A DNA stretch of 64,000 bases from positions 15,358,910 to 15,422,909 of the forward strand of contig NW_004955433.1 of the NCBI RefSeq assembly GCF_000276665.1, written 5' to 3'. The position numbers and the translations under genes were made by a program. This DNA is from Chinchilla lanigera (lineage: Eukaryota; Chordata; Mammalia; Rodentia; Chinchillidae). Numbering within the stretch: position 1 is the stretch's first letter; each line of letters starts with the position of its first letter. Below the pieces are notes generated by a model, which saw only the letters and a list, made by a program, of their open reading frames with translations, had not been told where the DNA came from and did no database searches. Below are positions 37,701 through 44,109 of the stretch, piece by piece.

Positions 37701-38253
37701 CACTTCGCTTACCTTGTTTACAGCCGTGGGCAGGGACCAGAGCACCCAAGTGTGTGCCAGGCAGACCGCAGAACCCCAAGCCGACAGGGTCAGCGAGAAC
37801 GTGGTCGATTCCCCCGCGCCTTGAACTGTTAAAGTTTAACCCACACCCGAGCCTCTTCCTGCGAGACTGAGGAGACTGACGCTCCCTCCCCGCCTGGCAC
37901 TGCACTGCCTGACTGCTACCCTGTAATTACCTGACAGCTCGGACTGAGTCTAGGAACCTCGAGAAACCTCAGTCTCATCTCTAGTATCTGGAGGAAGGAA
38001 GGGAAATAAAGAGGCATTTTAAAAATGCGGACTCACCAGTTCTCAACCTCCCCAGGCCGGTGTGTGGGAAAGGGCGGGCAGCCGGGCTGGCTGGGGCCGG
38101 GGCGGGGCGAGCCATCCCCAGCTCACGCTCCCGGGCCCTGGCCTGGGCCACTCTCCACAGGCCCCGCAGTGAGGGCGTGGCTCCCAGGTTCCACGGCCTT
38201 CGAGAGGGGACCATGGCCCGGGGCTCAGCAGCCTTCTCCGGGCATGGGGCAGC
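7035..38253 (-). CDS. KIFC3: KIFC3, C-terminal-motor kinesin (multi-exon gene)
   Basis: KIFC3 is a kinesin-14 motor that moves to microtubule minus ends. It is known from apical transport and from microtubules anchored at adherens junctions. Joining 38214-38037, 35720-35578, 18597-18532, 18071-17925, 17823-17584, 17157-16984, 16472-16325, 16243-16113, 14933-14822, 13710-13529, 12840-12736, 10704-10574, 10085-9962, 9783-9654, 9575-9346, 9062-8928, 8494-8386 and 7944-7940 gives an unbroken 829-residue frame (human about 833). Order: basic/proline-rich N-terminus (1-107), long coiled coil (about 108-440), motor (about 445-770) with P-loop GQTGAGKT, switch I NEHSSRSH and switch [10 protein letters not shown], then a serine-rich tail ending QPSA. 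Two extra exons at 31.7 and 28.7 kb add 95 in-frame residues if included. The 5' end may lie at the CpG island near 42.5 kb or beyond the window. Confidence 0.96.
7050..7055 (-). terminator. KIFC3: KIFC3 polyadenylation signal AATAAA
   Basis: tttatt on the + strand reads AATAAA on the KIFC3 strand. Cleavage is probably near 7030-7040. Confidence 0.75.
7918..7944 (-). CDS. KIFC3: KIFC3 27-nt exon carrying the stop codon
   Basis: Acceptor ..gatttcag ends at 7945 and donor gtgagt begins at 7917. The first two bases complete an alanine codon, followed at once by TGA at 7942-7940, giving the C-terminus ..KLQPSA as in human. The stop is 22 nt upstream of the exon junction. Whether the donor is used, making a true microexon, is inference. 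Confidence 0.7.
8228..8310 (+). repeat. MIR-like SINE fragment
   Basis: ggcccagttttcccatctgt followed by aaaatgg matches the MIR core. It lies in the intron between the last two KIFC3 coding exons. Confidence 0.55.
8386..8494 (-). CDS. KIFC3: KIFC3 exon, serine/proline tail (residues 793-828)
   Basis: Encodes [20 protein letters not shown] then [16 protein letters not shown], the tail beyond the motor. Donor gtgagc. Read-through of that donor would add an unrelated tail ending at a TAA. Confidence 0.93.
8570..8710 (+). repeat. MIR-like SINE fragment
   Basis: The ggtttcctcatctgtaaaat core is followed by ..ctcctgcctcacagagt.. and a tail. Intronic in KIFC3. Confidence 0.6.
8928..9062 (-). CDS. 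KIFC3: KIFC3 exon, end of motor domain (residues 748-792)
   Basis: Exactly 45 codons: [20 protein letters not shown].. through ..SWSSQEHLE. It contains the conserved [12 protein letters not shown] helix that ends kinesin motor domains. Confidence 0.96.
9346..9575 (-). CDS. KIFC3: KIFC3 exon, motor switch II (residues 671-747)
   Basis: Encodes [20 protein letters not shown].. [17 protein letters not shown].. [17 protein letters not shown]... LVDLAGSE is the switch II/gamma-phosphate sensor. The NSKLT..LLQDSL segment is the microtubule-binding loop and helix region. Confidence 0.98.
9654..9783 (-). CDS. KIFC3: KIFC3 exon, motor switch I (residues 628-670)
   Basis: Encodes [20 protein letters not shown].. 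with the switch I motif NEHSSRSH, then [19 protein letters not shown]. Acceptor ..cacacag, donor gtgagt. Confidence 0.97.
9962..10085 (-). CDS. KIFC3: KIFC3 exon, motor core (residues 586-627)
   Basis: Encodes [20 protein letters not shown].. [18 protein letters not shown]. The adjoining exons match in phase. Confidence 0.97.
10574..10704 (-). CDS. KIFC3: KIFC3 exon, motor core (residues 543-585)
   Basis: Encodes [20 protein letters not shown].. [17 protein letters not shown]. The EIYNE motif is typical of kinesins. It ends two bases into an arginine codon. Confidence 0.97.
11855..12245 (+). repeat. Degenerate LTR-like repeat (MaLR-type)
   Basis: It starts near catgatttaagtatcccgtg and ends in ..ggccggaataaaatctttct, the polyadenylation-signal end common to MaLR-like solo LTRs. 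No internal genes are present. Old endogenous retroelement remnant; the family name is uncertain. Confidence 0.5.
12250..12318 (+). repeat. ATTCTC-type low-complexity repeat
   Basis: Imperfect repeats of ttattctcag/ttattctgag, directly after the LTR-like element. Confidence 0.7.
12736..12840 (-). CDS. KIFC3: KIFC3 exon, P-loop (residues 508-542)
   Basis: Exactly 35 codons: [20 protein letters not shown] then [15 protein letters not shown]. The Walker A/P-loop GQTGAGKT is encoded by 12771-12748. Confidence 0.98.
13529..13710 (-). CDS. KIFC3: KIFC3 exon, start of motor domain (residues 447-507)
   Basis: Encodes [20 protein letters not shown].. [12 protein letters not shown].. [19 protein letters not shown] is the nucleotide-base-contact motif at the start of kinesin motors. 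The neck GNIRV marks a minus-end-directed C-terminal motor. Confidence 0.97.
14822..14933 (-). CDS. KIFC3: KIFC3 exon, neck helix (residues 410-446)
   Basis: Encodes [20 protein letters not shown].. [16 protein letters not shown]. This is the coiled-coil neck leading into the motor and the main determinant of minus-end direction in kinesin-14s. Confidence 0.97.
15010..15300. repeat. Two MIR-like fragments in opposite orientation
   Basis: 15040-15140 carries the reverse core (ccattttacagatggagaaa). 15180-15300 carries the forward core (ctcaattttcttatctgtac). Confidence 0.5.
15511..15598 (-). repeat. ID SINE
   Basis: Reverse orientation. Its ..accactgagctacactccca end is the tRNA-Ala-derived A box, preceded by a T-rich tract (the A tail). 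Confidence 0.85.
15779..15865 (+). repeat. ID SINE
   Basis: gctggaggtttagctcagtg, then gtagagcacttgcc.. and ggttcagtcctcacc: pol III A and B boxes of the tRNA-Ala-derived ID family. Confidence 0.88.
16113..16243 (-). CDS. KIFC3: KIFC3 exon, coiled coil (residues 366-409)
   Basis: Encodes [20 protein letters not shown].. [17 protein letters not shown]. Acceptor ..ccccatag, donor gtgagc. Confidence 0.96.
16325..16472 (-). CDS. KIFC3: KIFC3 exon, coiled coil (residues 317-365)
   Basis: Encodes [20 protein letters not shown].. [20 protein letters not shown]... Heptad pattern with a high charge density. Acceptor ..cttgccag, donor gtgagc. Confidence 0.97.
16720..16890 (-). repeat. MIR-like fragment
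   Basis: The reverse MIR pattern is seen in agatggcaaaatgagacttg and flanking sequence. Weak. Confidence 0.4.
16984..17157 (-). CDS. KIFC3: KIFC3 exon, coiled coil (residues 259-316)
   Basis: Exactly 58 codons: [20 protein letters not shown].. [20 protein letters not shown]... Donor gtatga. Confidence 0.97.
17584..17823 (-). CDS. KIFC3: KIFC3 exon, coiled coil (residues 179-258)
   Basis: Exactly 80 codons: [20 protein letters not shown].. [20 protein letters not shown].. [10 protein letters not shown]. Acceptor ..cctgcag, donor gtgagc. Confidence 0.97.
17925..18071 (-). CDS. KIFC3: KIFC3 exon, coiled coil (residues 130-178)
   Basis: Exactly 49 codons: [20 protein letters not shown].. then PCPGCEHSQ. 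Acceptor ..tctgcag, donor gtgagc. Confidence 0.97.
18140..18270 (+). repeat. Polypurine (GA/GGA-rich) stretch
   Basis: A purine-rich run including gaggaggaggagg between KIFC3 coiled-coil exons. On the transcribed strand it is pyrimidine-rich. Confidence 0.6.
18532..18597 (-). CDS. KIFC3: KIFC3 exon, first constant coiled-coil exon (residues 108-129)
   Basis: A 22-codon exon, phase 0 on both sides: [20 protein letters not shown] then EL. It is the junction at which the alternative 5' exons meet the shared body of the protein. Confidence 0.96.
18976..19058 (+). repeat. ID SINE
   Basis: ggctggggatgtcagtggtg, then gagcgcttgcc and the conserved ggttctatccctagcacc end, with a short A/T tail. Confidence 0.85.
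19059..20109. other. KIFC3 intron, unique sequence
   Basis: I see no exon, RNA gene or clear repeat here. Confidence 0.5.
20117..20243 (-). repeat. B1 SINE, reverse
   Basis: agacagggactcactatgta followed by ..cctcctgcctcagcttccca.., a 7SL-derived B1 monomer with a T-rich head. Confidence 0.85.
20250..22120. other. KIFC3 intron, mostly unique sequence
   Basis: No coding exon or RNA gene is recognisable. GC-rich and without clear interspersed repeats. Confidence 0.5.
22130..22260 (+). repeat. MIR-like fragment
   Basis: ctaacctctctgtacctctc then catttcatcatctgtgtgag, a MIR core. Confidence 0.5.
22290..22795 (+). repeat. Old interspersed repeat (family not named), split by a SINE dimer
   Basis: Two flanks, 22290-22440 and 22640-22795, belong to one ancient element (..gggacccccaagtctaaaca.. 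and ..tttggatttttggattaggg). The middle is a younger B1-dID. A second, inverted copy lies at 56690-57150. Confidence 0.55.
22447..22640 (-). repeat. B1-dID SINE dimer, reverse
   Basis: The ID-derived half (22447-22515, degenerate) is followed by the B1 half (..gcagggtcttgctaagttgc.. to ..tgcaggtgtctaccacaatg). Both read on the - strand. Confidence 0.65.
23688..23918 (-). repeat. B1 SINE with T-rich head, reverse
   Basis: A long T/G-rich head, then tttgagacaatgcagtttgg.. and the internally duplicated B1 (..ggctggccttgagctc.., ..ggctgaccttaaactc..) ending in tgcccggct. Confidence 0.85.
24339..24503 (+). repeat. B1 SINE with internal duplication
   Basis: gggtgtggtggcacatgcct.. with two tandem caaggccagcctg segments, gagaccctgtctcaaaa, and a 20+ nt A tail. 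Inserted in the old L1. Confidence 0.93.
25380..25490 (-). repeat. MIR-like fragment
   Basis: accactttacagaggaggaa then actgaggtacagagaggtag, a clear reverse MIR core. Confidence 0.7.
25780..25976 (+). repeat. B1-dID SINE dimer
   Basis: B1 half from agccagggatgatggtatat to the A-rich middle, then the ID half (ggctgggatgttgctcagcg..ttcaatccccagtactgc) and an A tail. This head-to-tail fusion is the diagnostic B1-dID structure. Confidence 0.85.
26111..26215 (-). repeat. Young ID SINE with 14-bp target-site duplication
   Basis: Reverse ID ending ..gctgagctaaatccccagcc. Its T-rich head is the inverted A tail. Direct repeats tatcacgtcttttt at 26097-26110 and 26216-26229 flank it exactly. Confidence 0.93.
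26255..26378 (+). repeat. B1 SINE
   Basis: gctgggcttggtggtgcaca through ..cagtgagacccaatctcaaa. Monomeric and lacking part of the duplicated segment. Confidence 0.85.
26425..26985 (+). repeat. B1 SINE split by an LTR insertion
   Basis: The left arm (..gggagtctgatgaaggagga) ends near 26494 and the right arm (cctcgagtttgaggccagtc..) resumes at 26897. A solo LTR lies between. Confidence 0.7.
26495..26892 (+). repeat. Solo LTR, MaLR/ERVL-like
   Basis: A 398-bp unit starting ..ttatggtttgcatctagatg and ending ..ggcactaagaca, with gctaaataaacctttcctcc as the polyadenylation end. atca is repeated on both sides. No viral genes; an old endogenous retroelement LTR. Confidence 0.7.
26996..27080 (+). 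repeat. Possible L1 3'-end fragment
   Basis: cttaaaaccactgaattgac.. atctcaatgaaact resembles an L1 terminal region. Weak. Confidence 0.35.
27080..27121 (+). repeat. (GA)n simple repeat
   Basis: A run of gagagagacagagagagaga and similar dinucleotides. Confidence 0.85.
27125..28230. other. KIFC3 intron, unique sequence
   Basis: No exon or repeat is recognisable apart from the flanking simple repeats. Confidence 0.45.
28239..28276 (+). repeat. (GT)n-rich simple repeat
   Basis: gtgtgtgcgcatgtgtctgt and following alternating purine-pyrimidine bases, potentially Z-DNA forming. Confidence 0.75.
28602..28747 (-). CDS. KIFC3: KIFC3 alternative N-terminal exon (..MVEAMSQL..)
   Basis: Acceptor ..gccaagggcag ends at 28748 and donor gtacct starts at 28601. 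Read in the frame that joins the 18.6-kb exon, it encodes [20 protein letters not shown].. [16 protein letters not shown].. TTQLQNQ, a heptad-rich coiled coil that extends straight into VENLKEKL. With the 31.7-kb exon it forms a 285-nt in-frame unit. Its coding nature is clear; which transcripts carry it is inference. Confidence 0.85.
28760..31610. other. KIFC3 intron between the alternative exons, unique sequence
   Basis: GC-rich, no clear repeat or coding exon. Long open frames here (for example 28952-29704 on the - strand) show no family resemblance and have no splice partners. Confidence 0.45.
31618..31756 (-). CDS. KIFC3: KIFC3 candidate alternative N-terminal exon (QALQDKG..)
   Basis: Acceptor ..gtcttggcag and donor gtaaag frame a 139-nt open segment, [20 protein letters not shown].. 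GGAMNVEKS, in the phase that joins the 28.7-kb exon. It contains an in-frame ATG at 31636 (MNVEKS..), so it could supply the start codon of a shorter-5' isoform, or be a cassette after the 35.6-kb exon. I do not recall a matching published isoform with certainty; support is splice sites plus phase. Confidence 0.65.
31760..32795. other. KIFC3 intron, unique sequence
   Basis: Nothing recognisable beyond the exon acceptor at its left edge. Confidence 0.4.
32800..32946 (+). repeat. B1 SINE, diverged
   Basis: ggccacacaggatagtgcac through ..aaaaccatatctcaagaaaa, including both copies of the internal duplication. Confidence 0.75.
32950..34340. other. KIFC3 intron, unique sequence
   Basis: I see no exon or repeat I can support. 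Confidence 0.4.
34345..34440 (+). repeat. MIR/L2-like fragment
   Basis: tgcacctagcacagcactgg.. catagtaggcccctcatcag.., the end of a MIR- or L2-type element. Confidence 0.5.
34590..34668 (-). repeat. ID SINE, reverse
   Basis: gtactgggaattgaacccag.. ttctaccactgagctacact, a well-preserved ID core. Confidence 0.88.
34670..35570. other. KIFC3 intron, AT-rich unique sequence
   Basis: AT-rich and without clear repeats. No coding exon until the donor-bounded exon at 35578. Confidence 0.4.
35578..35720 (-). CDS. KIFC3: KIFC3 N-terminal exon 2 (residues 60-107)
   Basis: Encodes [20 protein letters not shown].. [12 protein letters not shown]. It joins the 38.2-kb exon (split glycine) and the 18.6-kb exon (phase 0), as in the human 833-residue form. 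Acceptor ..cccgggacag, donor gtaagc. Confidence 0.92.
36310..36590 (+). repeat. MIR-like fragment(s)
   Basis: caaagcctcagtctgcttgt then cagtacaatggggggataac matches a MIR core. A second degenerate piece may follow. Confidence 0.45.
36600..38030. other. KIFC3 intron between N-terminal exons, unique sequence
   Basis: No additional exon or repeat is recognisable. Moderately GC-rich towards 38 kb. Confidence 0.4.
38037..38253 (-). CDS. KIFC3: KIFC3 N-terminal exon 1 with start codon (residues 1-59)
   Basis: The start ATG is at 38214, reading [20 protein letters not shown].. [20 protein letters not shown].. RT, as in human and mouse KIFC3. Acceptor ..tgtctccacag ends at 38254; donor gtgagt at 38036. 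Bases 38253-38215 are 5'UTR, or coding in an extended frame: the 13 codons before the ATG are open. CDS part: 38214-38037. Confidence 0.92.
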
Positions 38254-38732
38254 CTGTGGAGACAACAAGGGGAGAAGAGTGTGATGCGGGCTGGTGGGCA
38301 CTCAGCCGTCTGGAAGGGTCCACGAAGGACCAGTCACCTGTTACCCACAGCAGCAGCCCCAACTGCAACGTCCCCAAGGATCCCTCAGCTCACAGGACAA
38401 AGCGGGGCCTGTCTGTGTTGGGGTGCTTGTTACTGAATAGGGAGCTCAGAAGTGGGTGAGGAGGCACCAGGTGTGCCTGCCACATCCAAGCCCTGCCTCC
38501 CAGAGCTGGCAGCAGGAAGACGTGCCGATCCCAGCGCTCCCTGCGGAGTCAGCACCAGGAGTGGGCAGCATCCGGTGAGTCCCAGCCATTGCCTCGAAGA
38601 CATGGAACTTTCTAACCACGCTCAGACCTGTGCTCAGCCCTCAGCCTTCAGGCTCCCCTCTCCCAGGCCCACGGCCAGCAGCCGTGCTCTGAGTGCCACC
38701 AAAGGGCTCAGGGGGCCCGAGGCAGGACCGAG

Positions 38733-38931
38733 TTTTTTATTTTGTTTTGTTCACAGCAATGGAGAAAGAACCCAGGGCCTTTACACTGAGCTACACACCC
38801 AGCCCACCCACCCCCATCTTATTAAGATAAGGGCCAAGTCACTAAATCACCTGGGCTAGTCTTGAACTCTCCATTTCCTGTCTCAGACTCCCAGAGTGTT
38901 GGGGTTACAGGCATGCACCACCATGCCCGGT
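38733..38931 (-). repeat. B1-dID SINE dimer, reverse
   Basis: The ID half (..cctttacactgagctacaca) is followed by the B1 half ending gcaccaccatgcccgg. Confidence 0.8.
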
Positions 38932-38970
38932 GAAAGTCAGGTTTATATACAGCAAATGATCTTGCAGCAC

Positions 38971-38994
38971 AGCTTATATATATATCTATATATA
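38971..38994 (+). repeat. (TA)n simple repeat
   Basis: ttatatatatatctatatat and flanking bases. Confidence 0.8.
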
Positions 38995-39049
38995 TTCAAG
39001 CAGCTTTCACTTTGTGCCTGGAGCATTGTACCCTGCCAGGTACAATGGG

Positions 39050-39212
39050 GTTTGTTTGGTTTGGTTTGTTTTTTTGAGATAGGGTCCATTATGTAGTTCA
39101 GGCTGCCCTTGAATTCACTATGTACCCGACGCCAGCCTCAAACTCACAGTGATCCTCCTGCCTCAGCCTCCCCAATGGTGGGATTACAGGCATGTGCCAC
39201 CCCTTTCAGCCA
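39050..39212 (-). repeat. B1 SINE, reverse
   Basis: A T-rich head, gagatagggtccattatgta, the duplicated segment and ..gggattacaggcatgtgcca. Confidence 0.85.
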
Positions 39213-39249
39213 GCCTGGTGTTAGCACACAAACATTCATTCATTTTTTT

Positions 39250-39310
39250 TTTCATTTAATATGTTTTTATTAAGAGCCTACTATGTGCCAGGCATCTGCC
39301 AGGCGTCCTA
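39250..39310 (-). repeat. MIR/L2-like end
   Basis: ttattaagagcctactatgt then gccaggcat, a common MIR tail motif. Confidence 0.5.
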
Positions 39311-39415
39311 GTTTTGGTCAGGAGAGACGCAGTCTCATAGCTCACAGTCAGAAAGGAGATAAACACTTCAGTTAAACCTTCTGATATGAACAGGACATGG
39401 GCAGACTAGTGGTGT

Positions 39416-39446
39416 GTGCCAGGTGCCAGGTGCCAGGTACCAGGTG
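39416..39446 (+). repeat. 7-bp tandem repeat (GTGCCAG)n
   Basis: gtgccaggtgccaggtgcca and a diverged last copy. Confidence 0.85.
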
Positions 39447-39914
39447 GTGTGGGAATGGGAGGTGGGGTGTAGGGTACCAGTCAAGGGCAGAAAGCTGTGG
39501 GAACGAGTCCCTCATGAACTGAACAAGTGAATAGAACAGAGCTCGAGCCTTCCCTGCACACCTTTACTCTGCACCTTTGCCAGGTACAGAGCGACCTCGA
39601 GGGCACTGAAGCTAAGTCTCAGTCCAGACTCGGATGGTGATGCCAATTACAGAAGCAAAGTCATCCTGGAGAGATGACACGGAGTTTGGTTTTAAGAGTG
39701 AGTTGGGAGCACCCTAGGGACTTGCTGTGGAGCTCCTCGGGCAGTGGCCACTTTGTGCCAGGCGGCAAAGACATCTATTTGAATAAGGTCCACCTCCTGT
39801 GACCCAATTTGGTTCCCTGAGGGCGGGACCCACACCACCAGTAGCACCAGCCTTCTGCGCCCACACCAAGCATTCTGCAATGGCTTGTTGGATGACTGTC
39901 CTGAAACATATACA

Positions 39915-39940
39915 CACACTCTCTCTCTCTCTTTCTCAAG
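39915..39940 (+). repeat. (CT)n simple repeat
   Basis: cactctctctctctctttct. Confidence 0.75.
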
Positions 39941-39944
39941 CTCC

Positions 39945-41090
39945 GACTGAAGCTTGGAAGAGCGATCACAGCTGGCCAGTCAGACTCACAGCTAAAGGCC
40001 ATTGCTACCAAAGGTCAGGATGCAATCCCCAAGGTTGAGCAAGAGGAAAGGCAACCAGGTGAGGACAGGCAGGGAATGGAAGGTCAGAGAAATGACACAT
40101 GCAGAGACCTCAGAAGTGACCAGAGAGTGAGAGGCAGAGGATGGTCAGACAACCATGTCTGGAAGAAAGCCCAGGACGCAGGAAGTCCCGGACGCCCTTT
40201 AGGAGAGGTCAGCTGATTAGGGCAGAGGGAAGACTTGGGAAGCCTCAGGGAACGGGGGTGGGGCAGAGGGAGCAGCAACTTCCTTCTGTTTGCGAAGTTT
40301 GACTAGGATGGGAGGACAGGGGGCTGAGAGGATCAGACGTTTAGAAAAGAGGAGAGCTGATGTGCTGGGTACGCAGAAGCAGGAATGAATAAAGAAGAAA
40401 CAGAAGTACAAGTCCAGGGGCTGGGGTCCTGGTCATCAGTGTCTGATGTTAGCTGGCAGAGACCTGGAAGAAGAAGCTGTAGTCTTTGCCTTCCTTGACG
40501 GAAGAAGACAAAAGGAGGAGGTGATCCTTGGGTACAGTCTCACTGGGAAGGGGACAGGAACATGGGCCAAAGGCCAGGGCAGAGGCTAAGCTACGAATAT
40601 GACTCAGCACCACTGAGAACCTGAGATGGACCACAGCAGCGTGGGGCAGAAACCAACTCTGCAGACTGATGGGGAAGGAAGGAGAAAGGCAGAGCCGCTG
40701 CGAGGCCAGCTCCCGGCAAGGTGAAGTTGGTGCCTGGCGCAGATGGCTGCTTCATGGTTGAAAGAAGACTTAGGGGGAGATTAGCTGGGGAGAGATAGGG
40801 GCCAGAGGAGACCACATGCCTGTGCTATCAGGAAGGGAAGTTGGAAAGGCAGCCAGGAAGATGTCAGGAAGAAAGAGGAAGGGTGTGTGCTAGAGCTGCA
40901 AGAGGAAAAAGCAGCTGAATTTAGCAGCTGGAGGGGTATGACGGTCAGAAGTATCAAGGAATCTCAGTAGTTCAGGGTTCTAGGCGAAGACAGAGTCTCA
41001 GTCCCTGCCTCTCTCATTTGCATGAGTTTTAGATACTTGAGCTAGTATCCCAGGACCTCTACTGACCTAAGATTCACAGGGTTGAGTGTA
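39945..41090. other. Noncoding stretch upstream of the N-terminal exon of KIFC3, purine-rich
   Basis: Purine-rich on the + strand (many gga/aga runs). No feature I can name. Confidence 0.4.
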
Positions 41091-41094
41091 GGCA

Positions 41095-41260
41095 CTGGCT
41101 TAGAATCTGGATCTGCTACTTAGTACAAGTACGTCCTTGGGACAATTGCTTTGCCTCTCTGTGCCTTGCTATTTCCATATATAAAAGAGAGGTCTACCTT
41201 TGTACGCCTGGTATAAAGATGAGACAGTGCATATGTAAAGTGCTCACAACACTACTGGCA
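41095..41260 (+). repeat. MIR SINE
   Basis: ggatctgctacttagtacaa.. tgcctctctgtgccttgcta.. gtaaagtgctcacaacacta, a near full-length MIR. Confidence 0.7.
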
Positions 41261-42405
41261 TATACACAGAGCTCAAAAATTTAATTTTATTAATTTTGCT
41301 CCAGCGGTAGGCATCTGCCTGTCCAGGTTTAGGCCAAAGGACAGTCCCCCCCTGCCCTAGATTAGGGACATTGCAAAGTTTGGGGCATAGACTTGATAAG
41401 GCTGCTACAGCGGAGGGACTGTTTTCCCCAGGAAAGCAGTCAGAGGGCTGGGACTTGCCCTGCACACAGTCACACTTCCTGGGTTTTCCAGGCCAATTCA
41501 GATTTCAAAGCCTCTGCTCCCTGGTACTGTTACAGACAGCAGAATTCAGCACCCCATGTCCCTGAAGTCCAGTCACTGCAAACACAGAAAGGGCCCCATT
41601 CTGAGGCTGCGTTCTCAGCAAATGACTCTCCCTGGCCAAGGAAACAGCCACTTAATCAAGGGCATGGGGAATACAGCCTCTGGCAGAGGAAACCGGGGAA
41701 GGGGAAAGGACAGGGTGGCCACAACTCCCAACCTTGAGACAGAGTATTGGGCAGCGGAGAGGGCAGCAAACTGTACTTGAGAATTTAGATACGGCAGGAC
41801 CAGGCCCTTCACTAAGGCCAGCCAGAGTTCTGCTCCCACTCGCAGGAGGGCATGGAAGGGGGCAGCTTCTGGGCTCACCCTGCCTGCTGGGATTCCCCAG
41901 CTGCGGCTGTCAATAGCTCAATTCCTCACTGTCCCGAAGGGCACTGGCCAAGGCCCTCCCTCCAATCTCCCGGCCAGGATAGCACACTCCACCCCCGGCC
42001 CGCCCGCCAGGGGGAGGCAACTGCCCAGAAGGAGCGGTGGGAGGGACTGAAATGACAAGATCTGCCCCGAGCCCTGCGGGTGTGAGAGACCCTGCAGGGG
42101 AGGGGGCGGCGCTGATTGACGCACAGCTTCCAGGTAGGGTCTGCGCTCTATCTAGCCAATGAAATCGGAAAGGGGTCCCATGGGACCTGCGGCCCCTAAG
42201 CCCAGCTACTGGGCAATGTCCTGGTCTTGGGCTGGATGACACCAAGGGACAGCGTGGAGGGATGAGTCTAAGGTCCCGGCCTTCCCCGTGTCCCTACTGG
42301 GTCCCAGCACAGGGATCCCGCGGGCAGGTCCGGCCCAGACAAGGCACCCCGAACCGGCCAGCAAGGCGGAGCCTGATTGCCCAACCCGGCTGGGCCCCGA
42401 CTCAC

Positions 42406-42600
42406 CGGCCTGGCGCAAGCAGGATCCCCACGTCGCCGCAGCGCCCGGGGCTTGGCCCGGCCCGCCGGCTGAAGGCAGCTCCACGCCGCCTCCTCCTCCT
42501 CCTCCTCCTCCTCCTCCTCGTCCTCGGCCCGCCCCGCTCCGCCCCTCCCGCACACTTTCCACAGGAAATGATTAACTCGGGCCGCGGCGCGTTCCCATGG
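42406..42600 (-). other. KIFC3: Probable KIFC3 first exon (5'UTR, possibly coding)
   Basis: On the - strand ..ccaggccg is followed by gtgagt at 42405, a good donor inside the CpG island. The upstream boundary (transcription start) is not visible and 42600 is a guess. The frame that joins phase 0 with the 38.2-kb exon is open and includes a glutamate run. Confidence 0.5.
42489..42518 (+). repeat. (CCT)10 microsatellite in the CpG island
   Basis: Ten uninterrupted cct units. On the KIFC3 strand they read as a (GGA/GAG) tract in the probable first exon. Confidence 0.9.
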
Positions 42601-42689
42601 CAACTGGCTGTACCCGGCGGGGAGGGGGCGACGCTCGCGCTCCTGCACACATTCGGGCACTTGTCCCCACACACACGCCGGTGCACACG

Positions 42690-43970
42690 TGTGTGCTCAC
42701 CCTCCGGTGCACACGCGCCCGTCCTTTCCCAAACAGGCTTGCGCCCTTTGCTACCGACACGTGCTGCACACATGCCTTTACACAAGCAGCCCCCAGAGCT
42801 CTCTAGGGTTCCTCCCCAGCCTGAGGCACACTCCCAACAGCTCACACTTGCACCAGTGCCCACAGCCTCAACCCCAGTACGAAACTTTCACTCTAGAGTT
42901 GGTACACATACATGCTTTGCTCACAGGGTCTCACGCTAGCATATTGTTTCCCCTTCTAGCATGCACAAGTGCTCTTGCACACGAGGTAGTACACATACAC
43001 TGTCACACGCTCCCTGGCACTCGTGCTGTGCAGCTCACATACATGCCTTCACCCCCTCTAGCACCCACACTTTGGCCAGGCTGCCTCCTGGCCAGGAGCC
43101 CCCTGCCCAGCCCTGCCCCACCCCTGCAAATGAACCTTTAGCAGCTGGGAGCTGCTTGGGGTTAAGGTAAAACCTCTGTGGGTGCCAGGGAAAACACGCC
43201 CAGGGGGCAGCAGCTCCAGCCTAGCCCCAGCCCTGGAAGGCCCTCTTTAGGACGTGCCTGGCAGCCTCGAAAGAGGCCTGGGGGAGAGCAGGGAACACCA
43301 GCTAGAGGGACAGCTGACCCAGAGGAGCTACTGTGTTCTTTGTCTCCAGAACAGAGGCAGCATTTTGTTCTGGAGTCAGCAGCATTTGCCCCCTCCAGAG
43401 TGTGTAAGGAGGAGACAGCAGCAGCTCAGAAGCCGGCCTGGGCCAGGCCGATGGTCCTGCAGATAACAAGCATGGTGGGCGCGGTGCCCCCTTCCTGCTT
43501 GGCAGGGGATGGCCCAGGGGGGCACCAAGAGGGTCTTGCAGCTCCAGATGGGTCGTCTCCTGCTCCTGCCTGGGTGCTGGGCTGGCAGTCAAAAATTTCA
43601 CCAGGCCTCACAGTGTCCTGGATGCCAGACCAGGACGGCAACAATCCCCCATCTGGAAGTGGGCTAGTGCCTGTTTTATTTTCTGAGGTTCTGGACTGAA
43701 GGCCCCAAAGAGGGTAAATGTCACTCTCCTGGAATCCTCCCTGGGGAGTTAGATTTCCAGCCAAGCCCACTTAGGGGAGTTACCCTCTCAGAACCCCCCT
43801 ATCTGACCTGAAGATTTCTGGCCCAGTATCTCCTTTTATTAGCGCCTCTATTCGCTGCTTGGGACAGGTAGACAGTGCCCACTTTCAAGTTTTTTAATAA
43901 AACCAGATGTGTCTTCAGAGTTGCTTCACTGACATTAACTGCAGGTTCCTTCCAGCAAAGTGACACGCAG
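42690..43970. other. Unique noncoding sequence beyond the CpG island
   Basis: CA-rich (cacacacacgccgg-type) near 42665-42720, otherwise featureless. No exon recognised. Confidence 0.4.
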
Positions 43971-44109
43971 ATTTTTAGGTTAATAATAACATTTATTGTT
44001 CTATTTTCTCTGATTACAGAAGTAATAGCTGTTCATTGAAACCATCACCCCACCCACACTGGGGATAAATGATGGCAACACTTCAGTGTAGCTTTTTTTC
44101 ATGTGCGCA

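Larger units (their letters stand above)
42240..42690. promoter_or_regulatory. KIFC3: CpG island, probable KIFC3 promoter
   Basis: The densest CpG run in the window, GC-rich with GC boxes (gccccgccc-like stretches near 42530-42550). It sits about 4 kb upstream of the MVPSRR exon. There is no TATA box, which is typical of CpG-island promoters. Assignment to KIFC3 is by position and by the - strand donor inside it. Confidence 0.65.

Noticed and set aside
42262..42939. 225-residue + strand frame through the CpG island
   Set aside because: The proline/leucine-rich run comes from the CCT repeat. It is antisense to the probable KIFC3 first exon and has no coding signature.
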